Shown here: piece after piece, positions 15,124 through 22,475 of the stretch | Position numbering within the stretch: the first letter of the stretch is position 1 | Layout: the number at the start of each line of letters is the position of its first letter | DNA from: Candidatus Microgenomates bacterium | GTDB lineage: Bacteria; Patescibacteriota; Microgenomatia; 2-02-FULL-39-11 | Assembly (NCBI GenBank): GCA_022866885.1 | Contig: JALHWS010000058.1 | Location: 1 to 26,116, forward strand | Direction: 5' to 3' | DNA: 26,116 bases | Position numbers and translations under genes: made by a program | The notes under the pieces: model-generated | Seen by the model: the letters and a program-made list of their open reading frames with translations, nothing else | Database searches by the model: none | Told to the model about the DNA's origin: nothing

Positions 15124-16389
15124 ATGGTTTTACCAATGATAATTATTGGCGCGCAGTGGGGAGACGAAGGCAAAGGCAAAATCGTCGATTATCTGGCTAA
15201 AGATTGCGGGATGGTTGTCCGCTTCAACGGTGGGAATAACGCCGGACATACGGTAGTTTATAAAGGAGTTAAATACCCGCTTTCACTTCTTCCTTCCGGT
15301 GTTTTGTGGCAGAAGGACTTATTGATTGCTCAAGGAGTGGTTGTCAATCCGAAAATACTGCTCGAAGAAATAGATTTTTTCCAAAAAAAAGGATGTAAAA
15401 TCAGCCTCACGATTGACCAGCGTGCCAATATTGTCATGCCTTATCACCAGCTTCTGGATAGCGCTACTGAAGAGGCCAAAGGTGACAAAAAAGTGGGTAG
15501 TTTGAAGCTCGGTATCGGCTATTGCTACGAAGACCGCAACAACCGTCACGGGATCCGTCTTGAGGATTTGGTTAACCCGAGAATTTTTAAAGAAAAACTG
15601 CATGAGGAATTTATACTTAAGAAAAAAAGGATTGAATCGGTTTTTAATTATAAAGTCACCACCTCTGAAAAAGAGATTTATGAAGAATATGTAGTGTACG
15701 GGAAAAAGCTTCAACGCTATATCGGTGACGTCAGCAAAATCGTTGCCGAAAATAGCGGGAAAAGAAAAATTCTCTTTGAAGGTGCTCACGGGACTTTCCT
15801 TGACGGTAATTTCGGTACTTATCCTTACACTACCGCCGTCAATACCATTTCCGGCAGCGTTTTTTCTTATGTCGGCTTTCCACCGCAAGGACTAAATGTT
15901 ATTGGTATTGTCAAAGCATATACGACCAGGGTCGGCGGCGGGCCTTTCCCGTCGGAGTTGAACGACCGAAACGGGCAGCTGCTACAAGAAATTGGTTTGG
16001 AATTTGGGACCGTTTCCAAAAGAAAAAGGCGCTGCGGTTGGTTGGACCTGCCGATGCTTCGGCTTGCCCACCGGTTGAACGGGTTTACCAGTTTGGCCAT
16101 TACCAAACTGGACGTCTTATCAGATTTACCGGAAATAAAAATAACCGATCATTACCTGGTGGAAGGAAAAAGAATGACAGAGTTTCCCTCATCTTTGGAA
16201 ATCGTCAGCCAGGCAAAACCGATTCATAAAACCTTTGCCGGTTGGACTGAAAACATCTCAAAAATAAGGAAATTTCGTGATTTACCAAAAAATTGCCAAA
16301 AATATCTTACATTTATTGAAAAAAATCTAAATATTCCGATTAAATACATTTCCGTGGGCGCAGAAAGGAGCGCAATTATTGAATTATGA
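15124..16389 (+). CDS. purA: Adenylosuccinate synthetase
   Basis: GTP-dependent joining of aspartate to IMP, first step of the AMP branch; 421 residues, as usual. Evidence: GAQWGDEGKGKIVD with catalytic Asp13, GGNNAGHTVV with His42, DQRANIVMPYH, KLGIGYCYEDRNNRHGIR (usually GPAY.DK..R.G), LFEGAHGTFLDGNFGTYPY, RVGGGPFPSEL, RKRRCGWLDLP and ITKLDVLSDL. ATG 15124 is used; ATG 15136 (MIIIGAQWG) is also possible. Its stop TGA overlaps the guaB ATG in an ATGA junction, so the AMP and GMP branch enzymes are made together. Confidence 0.97.
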   Translation: MVLPMIIIGAQWGDEGKGKIVDYLAKDCGMVVRFNGGNNAGHTVVYKGVKYPLSLLPSGVLWQKDLLIAQGVVVNPKILLEEIDFFQKKGCKISLTIDQRANIVMPYHQLLDSATEEAKGDKKVGSLKLGIGYCYEDRNNRHGIRLEDLVNPRIFKEKLHEEFILKKKRIESVFNYKVTTSEKEIYEEYVVYGKKLQRYIGDVSKIVAENSGKRKILFEGAHGTFLDGNFGTYPYTTAVNTISGSVFSYVGFPPQGLNVIGIVKAYTTRVGGGPFPSELNDRNGQLLQEIGLEFGTVSKRKRRCGWLDLPMLRLAHRLNGFTSLAITKLDVLSDLPEIKITDHYLVEGKRMTEFPSSLEIVSQAKPIHKTFAGWTENISKIRKFRDLPKNCQKYLTFIEKNLNIPIKYISVGAERSAIIEL

Positions 16390-17831
16390 TTAGACAAATG
16401 GAAATAGGACTGACGTACGATGATGTTTTACTGGTACCAAGAAGGTCGAAAGTGGCCCATCGCAGTGAGGTATCGACGAGAACAAAATGGACAAAAAATA
16501 TCGAGATCAATGTCCCGTTTATCTCAGCCAACATGGATACCGTCACCGAAAGCGCCATGGCGATCGCTTTGGCCCATGCCGGAGGTTTGGGAATGATCCA
16601 TCGTTTTATGAGTATAGAGCGACAGGTAGGGGAACTGAAGAAAGTTAAAAGGCATGAAGGTTTTATCCTTTATAAACCATACACCCTCCTATTTTCTGCT
16701 AAATTAGCGGAAGCCCGGGAGCAGACAGTAAAACATAATGTGCATAGCTTTATAATCGTCAACGAAATTGACAGAGTTGTTGGCATCTTGACGCGGCGGG
16801 ATATGTTATTTGTGGACAATGAAAATACACCGGTTTCCCGTCTCATGACACCTTTTGAAAAATTGATCTGTGCTCCTCCCAATGTAAATTTGAAAAAGGC
16901 CACTGAACTGATTCAAAAATATAAAATTGAGAAATTGCCTTTGATCGACGAGCACCGTCATCTTAAAGGCCTCATCACTTCCAGAAGTCTGGAACATTAC
17001 CGGCATTATTCGGATTCCACTAAAGATCAGTATGGAAGATTGCGCGTCGGAGCGGCCATCGGGGCTGTTGGCGACTTTCTCATGCGTGCTGATGCCCTCG
17101 TTGAGGCCGGAGCCGATGTTTTAGTGATTGATGTGGCCCATGGACATAATGAAGTCGCCTTAAAAGCGGTCAGTCAGGTTCGGAAGAAATTCAAAGGAAT
17201 CGATATCATCGGCGGTAATGTAGCCACCCCGCAAGCTGCTTTGGATTTGGTAAAACTCGGAGTAGATGCGGTAAAAGTGGGTATCGGCCCGGGAGGACTT
17301 TGTACGACCAGAATTGTCGCCGGTGTCGGTATCCCGCAACTGACGGCAGTCATGGAATGCAGTCAGGCGGCTAAAAAATACAAAGTACCGGTAATCGCCG
17401 ACGGCGGGACAAATCATCCCGGAGACATTACTAAAGCCCTGGCGGCCGGTGCATCCAGTTGTATGCTGGCAGGCTGGTTCGCCGGAACGGATGAATCGCC
17501 GGGAGGGATTATTATGCGGGGAGGATTGAAATATAAGGTCCACCGGGGAAGCGCCTCTTTCCTGGCGGTAGCCGACCGGAAAATGGCCAGTCACGAAATA
17601 AGCGGCGTGGACAGGCTTAACAGTGTGGTGGCTGAAGGAGTGGAAGCGATGATTCCTTACAAAGGAAAAGTAATCGATGTCATTTACCAGTTATTGGGCG
17701 CTTTACACTCCGGCATGAGTTATTGTAATGCCATGACGATTGAGGAGCTTCACAAAAACGCCCAGTTCATCAGGATCACCGAAGCGGGTTTTCGTGAAAG
17801 CAAGTCGCATAACGTAAATGAGATAAGATAA
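16386..17831 (+). CDS. guaB: IMP dehydrogenase
   Basis: NAD-dependent oxidation of IMP to XMP, committing to GMP; 481 residues. The TIM barrel opens with LTYDDVLLVPRRS and FISANMDTVTE. A pair of CBS domains occupies roughly 95-205 (IVNEIDRVVGILTRRDM, LIDEHRHLKGLITSR), a likely place for purine nucleotide control. The catalytic loop GIGPGGLCTTRI carries Cys306. The barrel continues with DGGTNHPGDITKALAAGAS and FAGTDESPGG. It is the last gene on the + strand of the operon; guaA is not in the window. A 6 bp hairpin follows, beyond which the genes are convergent. Confidence 0.97.
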   Translation: MIRQMEIGLTYDDVLLVPRRSKVAHRSEVSTRTKWTKNIEINVPFISANMDTVTESAMAIALAHAGGLGMIHRFMSIERQVGELKKVKRHEGFILYKPYTLLFSAKLAEAREQTVKHNVHSFIIVNEIDRVVGILTRRDMLFVDNENTPVSRLMTPFEKLICAPPNVNLKKATELIQKYKIEKLPLIDEHRHLKGLITSRSLEHYRHYSDSTKDQYGRLRVGAAIGAVGDFLMRADALVEAGADVLVIDVAHGHNEVALKAVSQVRKKFKGIDIIGGNVATPQAALDLVKLGVDAVKVGIGPGGLCTTRIVAGVGIPQLTAVMECSQAAKKYKVPVIADGGTNHPGDITKALAAGASSCMLAGWFAGTDESPGGIIMRGGLKYKVHRGSASFLAVADRKMASHEISGVDRLNSVVAEGVEAMIPYKGKVIDVIYQLLGALHSGMSYCNAMTIEELHKNAQFIRITEAGFRESKSHNVNEIR

Positions 17832-17840
17832 TTTCGGAGC

Positions 17841-17856
17841 GCGAACTGAAGTTCGC
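17841..17856. other. Small hairpin between guaB and malic enzyme
   Basis: GCGAAC, loop TGAA, GTTCGC lies in the 24 bp between the convergent stops and touches the stop codon of the malic enzyme gene. There is no T-run on either side, so it is at best a weak bidirectional transcription barrier, or a small palindromic repeat. Confidence 0.4.
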
Positions 17857-19022
17857 TATTCCAATGAATGAGCAATAGTTGGTACAACGCGTTTGTCGAA
17901 AATGGAAGGAATAATATAGTTAGTTTTTGGTTTTTTAACCAAACCGGCTAGGTTAATGGCTGCGCGCAGTTTCATCTCCATCGTAACCTGCTTAATCCGC
18001 TTTTCAATCAATCCCTTAAAAAATCCGGGGAAAACCAGGGCATTATTGATCTGGTTGGGATAGTCGCTTCTGCCGGTGGCAATTATTTTAACTCCAAATT
18101 TCTGGGCTTGCGAAGGAATTATCTCCGGATCAGGATTAGCCAGGGCAAAGACGATTGGATTTTTGTTCATGGAGTTAATTATTTCTCTGGTAAAGATATT
18201 TTTAACAGAAACCCCTATTAGTATATCTGCTTTCTCGGTAGCAATTTTTAAGTCATTGCGAGGAGCGGAGCGACGCGGCAATCCCGAATGACAATCTAAA
18301 TCAGTTTCTGAAATGTTAGGCAAAATACTTAATAGTTCTTTTTTATAAGCTGTTAAATCATTTCTTTTTGATGAAATAATTCCTTGACTATCCAAAATTA
18401 AGAGTTTTTTTATTCCGTAATAATTAAGAAGCTTAGTAATGGCTGTTCCGGCCGCGCCGGCGCCGACGATAACCACTTTACAATCCTTCAATTTTTTATT
18501 AACGACCCTTGTAGCGTTAATCAAACCGGCCAGGACAACCACCGCGGTGGCATGCTGGTCATCATGCATGACGGGGATGCCTAAATTTTGCAGACTGTTC
18601 TCGATTTCAAAACAGCGGGGAGCGGAGATATCCTCAAGATTGATGGCTGCAAATCCGGGAGAAATATTTTTGATCGTGGAAACGATTTCATCTGTTTTTT
18701 GAGTATTAAGGCAGATGGGATAGGCATCAATTCCGGCAAATTCCTTAAAGATGGCGCATTTACCTTCCATAACGGGTAGAGCCGCTTCCGGTCCGACATT
18801 TCCAAGCCCCAAAACCGCCGAGCCGTCGGTGACGACGGCGATACTGTTGCACTTTATGGTCAGATCATAGACCGATTTTTTGTTTTTATAGATATAATTT
18901 ACTACTTCAGCCACTCCGGGAGTGTAGGCAAGGGAGAGATTTTTCCGGGTATTGAGTTTTATTTTTGATCGGATAAAAAGTTTACCATGGAGTTTGCGCT
19001 GGAGATTGAGAGAACTACTCAT
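17856..19022 (-). CDS. NAD(P)-dependent malic enzyme with in-frame palindromic insertion
   Basis: Oxidative decarboxylation of malate to pyruvate; 388 residues, the short bacterial type without a phosphotransacetylase domain. Motifs: LAYTPGVAEV, SIAVVTDGSAVLGLGNVGP with MEGKCAIFKEFAGIDA, NLEDISAP, MHDDQHATAVVVLAG, Rossmann loop IVGAGAAGTAI, IGVS, ALANPDPEI and GRSDYPNQINNALVFPG. Residues 244-257 (CHSGLPRRSAPRND) are the translation of a short palindromic element (18252-18292) placed in a loop between the Rossmann strand region and ADILIGVS, so the enzyme may tolerate it. The start codon overlaps the stop of the upstream aspartase gene (TAATG), implying coupling. Cofactor preference cannot be read from the sequence. 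Confidence 0.93.
   Translation of the reverse strand: MSSSLNLQRKLHGKLFIRSKIKLNTRKNLSLAYTPGVAEVVNYIYKNKKSVYDLTIKCNSIAVVTDGSAVLGLGNVGPEAALPVMEGKCAIFKEFAGIDAYPICLNTQKTDEIVSTIKNISPGFAAINLEDISAPRCFEIENSLQNLGIPVMHDDQHATAVVVLAGLINATRVVNKKLKDCKVVIVGAGAAGTAITKLLNYYGIKKLLILDSQGIISSKRNDLTAYKKELLSILPNISETDLDCHSGLPRRSAPRNDLKIATEKADILIGVSVKNIFTREIINSMNKNPIVFALANPDPEIIPSQAQKFGVKIIATGRSDYPNQINNALVFPGFFKGLIEKRIKQVTMEMKLRAAINLAGLVKKPKTNYIIPSIFDKRVVPTIAHSLE
18252..18292. repeat. Short palindromic element, copy D, inside malic enzyme
   Basis: It begins GTCATTGCGAG and ends CGAATGAC on the + strand, sharing the ends and the GGCAATCCCG core of copies A to C. At 41 bp it is about half their size. With one flanking base it adds 42 nt, exactly 14 codons, so the host frame is kept. 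It is read from the minus strand. Confidence 0.85.
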
Positions 19023-20413
19023 TATAAATTCGGTCCGGTGATTTTTTTAATATCAAATATTTCAGCAACCTTTTCTCTAGTCAATAATCTCTTTTCAATT
19101 ATTAACTCTTTTAAATTTTTTCCGGTTTTTAGAGATTCTTTGACCAGTGCTGCGGTTTTGTCATAGCCAAGATAGGGGTTTAAGATGGCGGCAATACCGC
19201 TTCCTCTTTCAAACCAGAAACGGCACATCTTTTCATCGGCTTTGATACCTTTGATGCATTTTTCCTGAAATACTTTAATGCTTTTGGTTAAAAGTTTTAT
19301 CTGTTCCAAAAGATCATAAGCTATAAGAGGCAGCCAGACATTTAACTCCAACTGTCCGCTCATGCAGGCTATGGTAATCGCTTGGTCGAAGCCGATCACC
19401 TGAAAACAAACCATGGTTATCATTTCGACAATTGACGGATTGGCTTTCCCCGGCATGATGGATGAACCGGCTTGAACTTGCGGTAAAGTGATTTCCGCAA
19501 AACCGGCCAATGGACCGGAGGATAATAATCTTAAGTCATTGCCGATCCTGATCAGGTTCTGGGCCAGGATTTTCAAAGAAGAGGAAAGATGAAGAAAATC
19601 CGAGCTGTTTTGCATTGATTCAAAAAGATTGCCGGAGGATTTAAACTTAATACCAGTTAGTCTTGAAAGTTCGGCAATCAACAAGCGGTGATAGTCGGGA
19701 TGAGTATTTATGCCGGTACCGGTGGCTGTACCGCCAATTCCCAGTTTAATTAAGTTTTCTTGGGCTTGGGTAATTCGCTGATAATCATTTTCAATCGCTT
19801 TTGCGTAAGCGGAAAACTCCTGTCCTAACGTGACGGGAAGGGCATCCCGAAGGTGGGTGCGGCCGGATTTTATAATATGGCTAAATTCTTTGGCCTTTTT
19901 TGTAAATTCTTTTTCCAATAAATTAATTTCAGTTAATAATTCTATTGTGAGGTCGCAAGCCGCAATCCTAATAGCAGCGGGGATGACGTCATTAGTTGAT
20001 TGGGACATATTCACATGGTCATTGGGATGGATATATTTGTAAGAACCGAGAGGAGCTTCGAGTAATTCGTTAGCGCGGTTAGCAATCACCTCATTGACAT
20101 TCATATTCAGTGAAGTGCCGGCACCGGCTTGGTAAGGACTAATGACAAATTGATCCTGGAATTTACCGGATAATATTTCGTTACAGCTTTGAATAATTGC
20201 TTCCTGCTTGTCTTTCTTTAAAAGATTAAGCTGGTGATTAACCCGGGCGGCCGCTTTTTTTATTATCACCACCGCTTTTATATATTCCCGGTGTTGTTTT
20301 ATATCGGAAATCGGAAAATTATCTAAAGCCCTTTGAGTCTGGCTTCCGTAGTAAGCGTTTATTGGGATTTTTACAGAACCTATGGCATCTTTTTCCAGAC
20401 GGTAGTTTTTCAT
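19022..20413 (-). CDS. aspA: Aspartate ammonia-lyase (possibly fumarase class II)
   Basis: Member of the aspartase/fumarase superfamily, 463 residues from ATG 20413; a longer frame would run back through the tRNA gene. Shared motifs: AYYGSQTQRALDNFPIS, QAGAGTSLNMNVNEVIANRA, HPNDHVNMSQSTNDV, GRTHLRDALPVTLGQEF, GGTATGTGINTHPDY and GSSIMPGKANP (316-326, catalytic serine loop). YYGxQTxRALENFPIS, LPVTLGQEFSAYA and GQLELNV favour aspartase, whereas MITMVCFQVIG is more fumarase-like, so the substrate is not certain. As aspartase it would turn PurB-derived fumarate and ammonia back into aspartate for PurC and PurA. As fumarase it would feed malate to the coupled malic enzyme. It lies 23 bp after tRNA-Lys and 1 bp overlaps the next gene. 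Confidence 0.87.
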   Translation of the reverse strand: MKNYRLEKDAIGSVKIPINAYYGSQTQRALDNFPISDIKQHREYIKAVVIIKKAAARVNHQLNLLKKDKQEAIIQSCNEILSGKFQDQFVISPYQAGAGTSLNMNVNEVIANRANELLEAPLGSYKYIHPNDHVNMSQSTNDVIPAAIRIAACDLTIELLTEINLLEKEFTKKAKEFSHIIKSGRTHLRDALPVTLGQEFSAYAKAIENDYQRITQAQENLIKLGIGGTATGTGINTHPDYHRLLIAELSRLTGIKFKSSGNLFESMQNSSDFLHLSSSLKILAQNLIRIGNDLRLLSSGPLAGFAEITLPQVQAGSSIMPGKANPSIVEMITMVCFQVIGFDQAITIACMSGQLELNVWLPLIAYDLLEQIKLLTKSIKVFQEKCIKGIKADEKMCRFWFERGSGIAAILNPYLGYDKTAALVKESLKTGKNLKELIIEKRLLTREKVAEIFDIKKITGPNL

Positions 20414-20436
20414 TGTGTTTAATACACTTCTTCGTG

Positions 20437-20508
20437 TGAGTCGCCCGAGACTCGAACTCGGAACCAACAGCTTAAAAGGCTGCTGCTCTACCATTGAGCT
20501 AGCGACCC
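20437..20508 (-). tRNA. tRNA-Lys(TTT)
   Basis: On the minus strand the acceptor GGGTCGC pairs with GCGACTC (one G-T pair). The D arm is GCTC-AATGGTA-GAGC, the anticodon arm GCAGC-CTTTTAA-GCTGT with anticodon TTT, the variable loop TGGTT and the T arm CCGAG-TTCGAGT-CTCGG. The discriminator is A and the 3' CCA is not encoded (ACAC follows). It is 72 nt. It sits between yraN and aspA on the same strand with gaps of 35 and 23 bp, so it is probably cut out of a joint transcript. Confidence 0.96.
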
Positions 20509-20543
20509 CTGGTAAATAATTATATCAATTCGGATTACTGCCT

Positions 20544-20915
20544 TCAACCGCCGGTGATGTTTTTGTACAGGCGGATATCCAAAACCTGAAAATCTTCGCC
20601 AAGGTTTACGCTGACAACGTCTATCCGCAGTGATTCCGGCAGTTTCGGATGAAGCATTTGGTAATAATAAGCAGCTTTGGTTAAAGAACGCAGTTTCCGG
20701 GGAGTAATCGCTTCTTCCGGTAAACCGTATTTATCACCGATTCGGGTTTTTACTTCAATAATAACTAAAGTTTTGCCATCAAGAGCCACTAAATCTATCT
20801 CACTATAACTTTTGCGGAAATTCCTTTCGAGGATTTTGTAACCTTGACTTTTTAGATATTTGCTGGCGGCTTCTTCGCCATATTTTCCAAGAACGAGGTT
20901 ATTTCTTGTTGGCAT
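20544..20915 (-). CDS. yraN: YraN/UPF0102 family protein, predicted nuclease fold
   Basis: With ATG 20915 it has 123 residues, near the family's usual 115-130. A longer reading from 20963 would overlap rplS by 65 bp instead of 17 bp. Family signature: LGKYGEEAASKYLKSQGYKI, then LERNFRKSYSEIDLVALDGKTLVIIEVKTR, whose Glu-Ile-Asp and Glu-Val-Lys (E-x-K) residues form a PD-(D/E)XK-like site. A GLPEEAITPRKLRSL tail follows. The family's role is not firmly established; a link to Holliday-junction-type nucleases is by fold only. Location directly after rplS is common for yraN in bacteria. Confidence 0.92.
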   Translation of the reverse strand: MPTRNNLVLGKYGEEAASKYLKSQGYKILERNFRKSYSEIDLVALDGKTLVIIEVKTRIGDKYGLPEEAITPRKLRSLTKAAYYYQMLHPKLPESLRIDVVSVNLGEDFQVLDIRLYKNITGG

Positions 20916-21351
20916 TTTTGGCAGGTTTCCTACTTTTCGTTTTTGAAACAGTCTTTTTCTCAAGCGCCTTCACTTCCACTTTCTCTTTTAATTTTTCGGC
21001 GTCTTTGCCTGTCATATTGCGCAGGTAATAAAGTTTAGCCCGTCTGACAGAGCCTTTTTTCTTGACGGTGATCTTTTTGATCCATGGGGAATAAAGCGGA
21101 AAAATCCTTTCGATTCCGATTGCGCCAGCTCCAATCCGGCGGACCATGAAAGTTTTGTTATCACCTTCTCCTTTGATGGCGATCACAATTCCTTCAAAAA
21201 TCTGGATTCTTTCCCTCAGTTCTTCCTTGACTTCCCTTTTGGTTTTTCCGGCGACCTGTTCTTTTTCAATCAGTTTATAATGTACATCGATAGTATCACC
21301 GACATGAAAAACAATTTCTTGCCACTTCGTAGAATTTGCCATATCGCCCAT
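20899..21351 (-). CDS. rplS: 50S ribosomal protein L19
   Basis: 150 residues from ATG 21351 (ATG 21342 is also possible). The core matches L19: FHVGDTIDVHYKLIE, RIQIFEGIVIAIKGEG, FMVRRIGAGAIGIERIFPLYSP, VKKKGSVRRAKLYYLRNMTGK. It has an extra charged stretch before RIQIFEG (TKREVKEELRE) and a lysine-rich C-terminal tail beyond the usual 115 residues. L19 is found only in bacteria, which places this contig in that domain despite the archaeal-type PurP genes. It is the first gene of the minus-strand transcript and overlaps yraN by 17 bp. Confidence 0.96.
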   Translation of the reverse strand: MGDMANSTKWQEIVFHVGDTIDVHYKLIEKEQVAGKTKREVKEELRERIQIFEGIVIAIKGEGDNKTFMVRRIGAGAIGIERIFPLYSPWIKKITVKKKGSVRRAKLYYLRNMTGKDAEKLKEKVEVKALEKKTVSKTKSRKPAKNANKK

Positions 21352-21369
21352 TTTAGCAAAACAGCCGTA

Positions 21370-21399
21370 TATTTACAACTGACAGGTAAATATTGACAA
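21370..21399 (-). promoter_or_regulatory. Putative promoter of rplS operon
   Basis: On the minus strand TTGTCA (21399-21394) and TAAATA (21375-21370) are 18 bp apart and lie 18 bp before the rplS ATG, so the leader would be short. It overlaps the -35 of the divergent promoter at 21393-21420. Confidence 0.45.
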
Positions 21400-21420
21400 T
21401 AAGACAAGAGAGAATATAAT
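21393..21420 (+). promoter_or_regulatory. Consensus-type sigma-70 promoter for the 143-residue orphan gene
   Basis: TTGACA (21393-21398) and TATAAT (21415-21420) match both consensus hexamers exactly with 16 bp between them. Start of transcription is expected near 21427, giving a leader of about 90 nt before ATG 21519. It is the strongest promoter-like sequence I noticed in the window. Confidence 0.75.
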
Positions 21421-21444
21421 ACTGACTATAAAAGGACAATCTTC

Positions 21445-21474
21445 ATATTTAGGGTTCTATCTCAGTCTAAATAT
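21445..21474 (+). other. Hairpin in the leader of the orphan gene
   Basis: ATATTTAG (21445-21452) pairs perfectly with CTAAATAT (21467-21474) around a 14 nt loop. It falls in the expected 5' leader. A role in regulation is possible but the stem is A+T-rich and weak. Confidence 0.4.
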
Positions 21475-21518
21475 ATAAATTAAATTGTTATTATAAAGAT
21501 TGAATAAAAAGAGAAAAA

Positions 21519-21950
21519 ATGCATGAATTAGATCCCTCTTTAGGTGCCCGAGCGGCAAGAGCAATCGGCGTAGCTACAGTAAATATACCTGAAGACATAA
21601 GACAAGGTATGAGCATGATTGCTAATACGATTTTGTTTAGTAGAGTTAATTTTTTAGGTTGTGGTTATGCAGGTCAGAGAAGTGCTGCAGGAATTTTTGA
21701 AAAGGTTGTGGAGGTTCATGATCATAATATTGGGGGACAGCTGGGAAGTCCGGAACATCCATTGGCTGTTTCTACTGGAGATGGTAAAGTAGTACCATAT
21801 GACAAAAAATTACATGGTGAGATATTTGTGTGGACCGAAGTTGGTGGTCAAATCCCTGATACGGATCTTACGCATGGTCATGATGATACTTGTGGTACTG
21901 TTGGCCCTTGCGAAGTAGCTATTTCACAAGAAGTAGCTGTTTTTGCCTAA
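21519..21950 (+). CDS. Orphan 143-residue protein, function unknown
   Basis: I do not recognise this protein. It has no signal peptide, membrane segment or coiled coil visible. It has a small helical-looking N-terminal part (LGARAARAIGVATVNIPEDI, then MIANTILFSRVNFLGCGYAG). The C-terminal part is rich in Gly, Asp and His: EVHDHNIGGQLG, KLHGEIFVWTEVGGQIPD, THGHDDTCGTVGPCE. The HGHDD, Cys and HDH residues could bind a metal, but this is a guess. Support for being real: an exactly consensus promoter, a purine-rich stretch before ATG 21519, and no competing frame. It stands alone between divergent and convergent neighbours, and a fragment resembling a tRNA 3' end lies 30 bp downstream, which may point to insertion by a mobile element. 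Confidence 0.7.
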   Translation: MHELDPSLGARAARAIGVATVNIPEDIRQGMSMIANTILFSRVNFLGCGYAGQRSAAGIFEKVVEVHDHNIGGQLGSPEHPLAVSTGDGKVVPYDKKLHGEIFVWTEVGGQIPDTDLTHGHDDTCGTVGPCEVAISQEVAVFA

Positions 21951-21980
21951 TGTTTTAGTATTGTTAAGAGACAAGATATA

Positions 21981-22010
21981 TTCGTTTCTCAGGCGACTCA
22001 CAAAAAGAAG
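21981..22010 (+). repeat. Partial inverted copy of the tRNA-Lys 3' end
   Basis: It matches the minus-strand segment 20456-20427 (T-loop to 11 nt beyond the tRNA end) at 25 of 30 positions, with an unbroken GGCGACTCACA core. It lacks the 5' part of a tRNA, so it is not a gene. It could be a relic attachment site or a duplicated segment; it is in inverted orientation relative to the tRNA. Confidence 0.6.
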
Positions 22011-22020
22011 AAGAGAAGTC

Positions 22021-22419
22021 TTATCTGAATAATTCCGGAAGTTTCTCTTCCCAGTCGGGGAATGTCGTCCCCATCTCTTTATAAACCCAAACTCCATTTT
22101 CTTTAGCCAAAATAATCTGTAAAGGATCCAGTGTCTGATTGGTAGGGTTGATAAAGACCAGCGCCACATCGCCGACTCTTTTTTTGATTTTAATTTCATA
22201 TTTCAGACCCGGGATATTTGAGCTGTCGGCTATTTTACGGCTGATTTCCTTAATCTGAGTTTCATCGTCAACAATGGTAATGGATATAGCGTCCTGGTGA
22301 GCAGGTTTTTGTTCGACAATAGTTGGTAAGGCCTTGTTTACTTTCCAATAATAAAATCCGATTATTAAAAGAAAGAACAAGATACCGGTAGTCAGAAATA
22401 ATATTGCTTTTCGTTTCAT
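22021..22419 (-). CDS. Small membrane-anchored protein, function unknown
   Basis: 132 residues from ATG 22419 (an upstream TTG adds two). MKRK is followed by one hydrophobic segment (about 5-25, AILFLTTGILFFLLIIGFYY), then an extracytoplasmic domain of about 100 residues. This is typical of an N-terminally anchored protein; no lipobox cysteine is seen. The soluble part (DDETQIKEISRKIADSSNIP, VALVFINPTNQTLDPLQIILAKENGVWVYKEMG) has the alternating pattern of a small alpha/beta domain, perhaps NTF2- or cystatin-like, but I cannot place it in a family. It stands as a single gene, divergent from the large membrane protein at 22476. Confidence 0.78.
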   Translation of the reverse strand: MKRKAILFLTTGILFFLLIIGFYYWKVNKALPTIVEQKPAHQDAISITIVDDETQIKEISRKIADSSNIPGLKYEIKIKKRVGDVALVFINPTNQTLDPLQIILAKENGVWVYKEMGTTFPDWEEKLPELFR

Positions 22420-22475
22420 AAACAAAGCGTACCGTTATCCTTTGTTCTTGTCAAGAAAATTGGTAAACTTGTTAT

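Noticed and set aside
15319..15888. 189-residue open frame on the minus strand
   Set aside because: It lies wholly inside purA, antisense, with low-complexity composition and no family resemblance; a shadow of purA codon usage.
17160..17594. 144-residue open frame on the minus strand
   Set aside because: Antisense shadow inside the catalytic barrel of guaB.
20414..20494. 27-residue N-terminal extension of the aspartase
   Set aside because: These codons read through the tRNA-Lys gene; the family N-terminus (NYRLEKDAIGSV) starts at ATG 20413.
22426..22454. TTGACA (minus, 22454-22449) with TACGCT as a promoter for the small membrane protein
   Set aside because: The -35 is perfect but the -10 is poor and would lie only 6-7 bp before the ATG; too uncertain to list as a feature.
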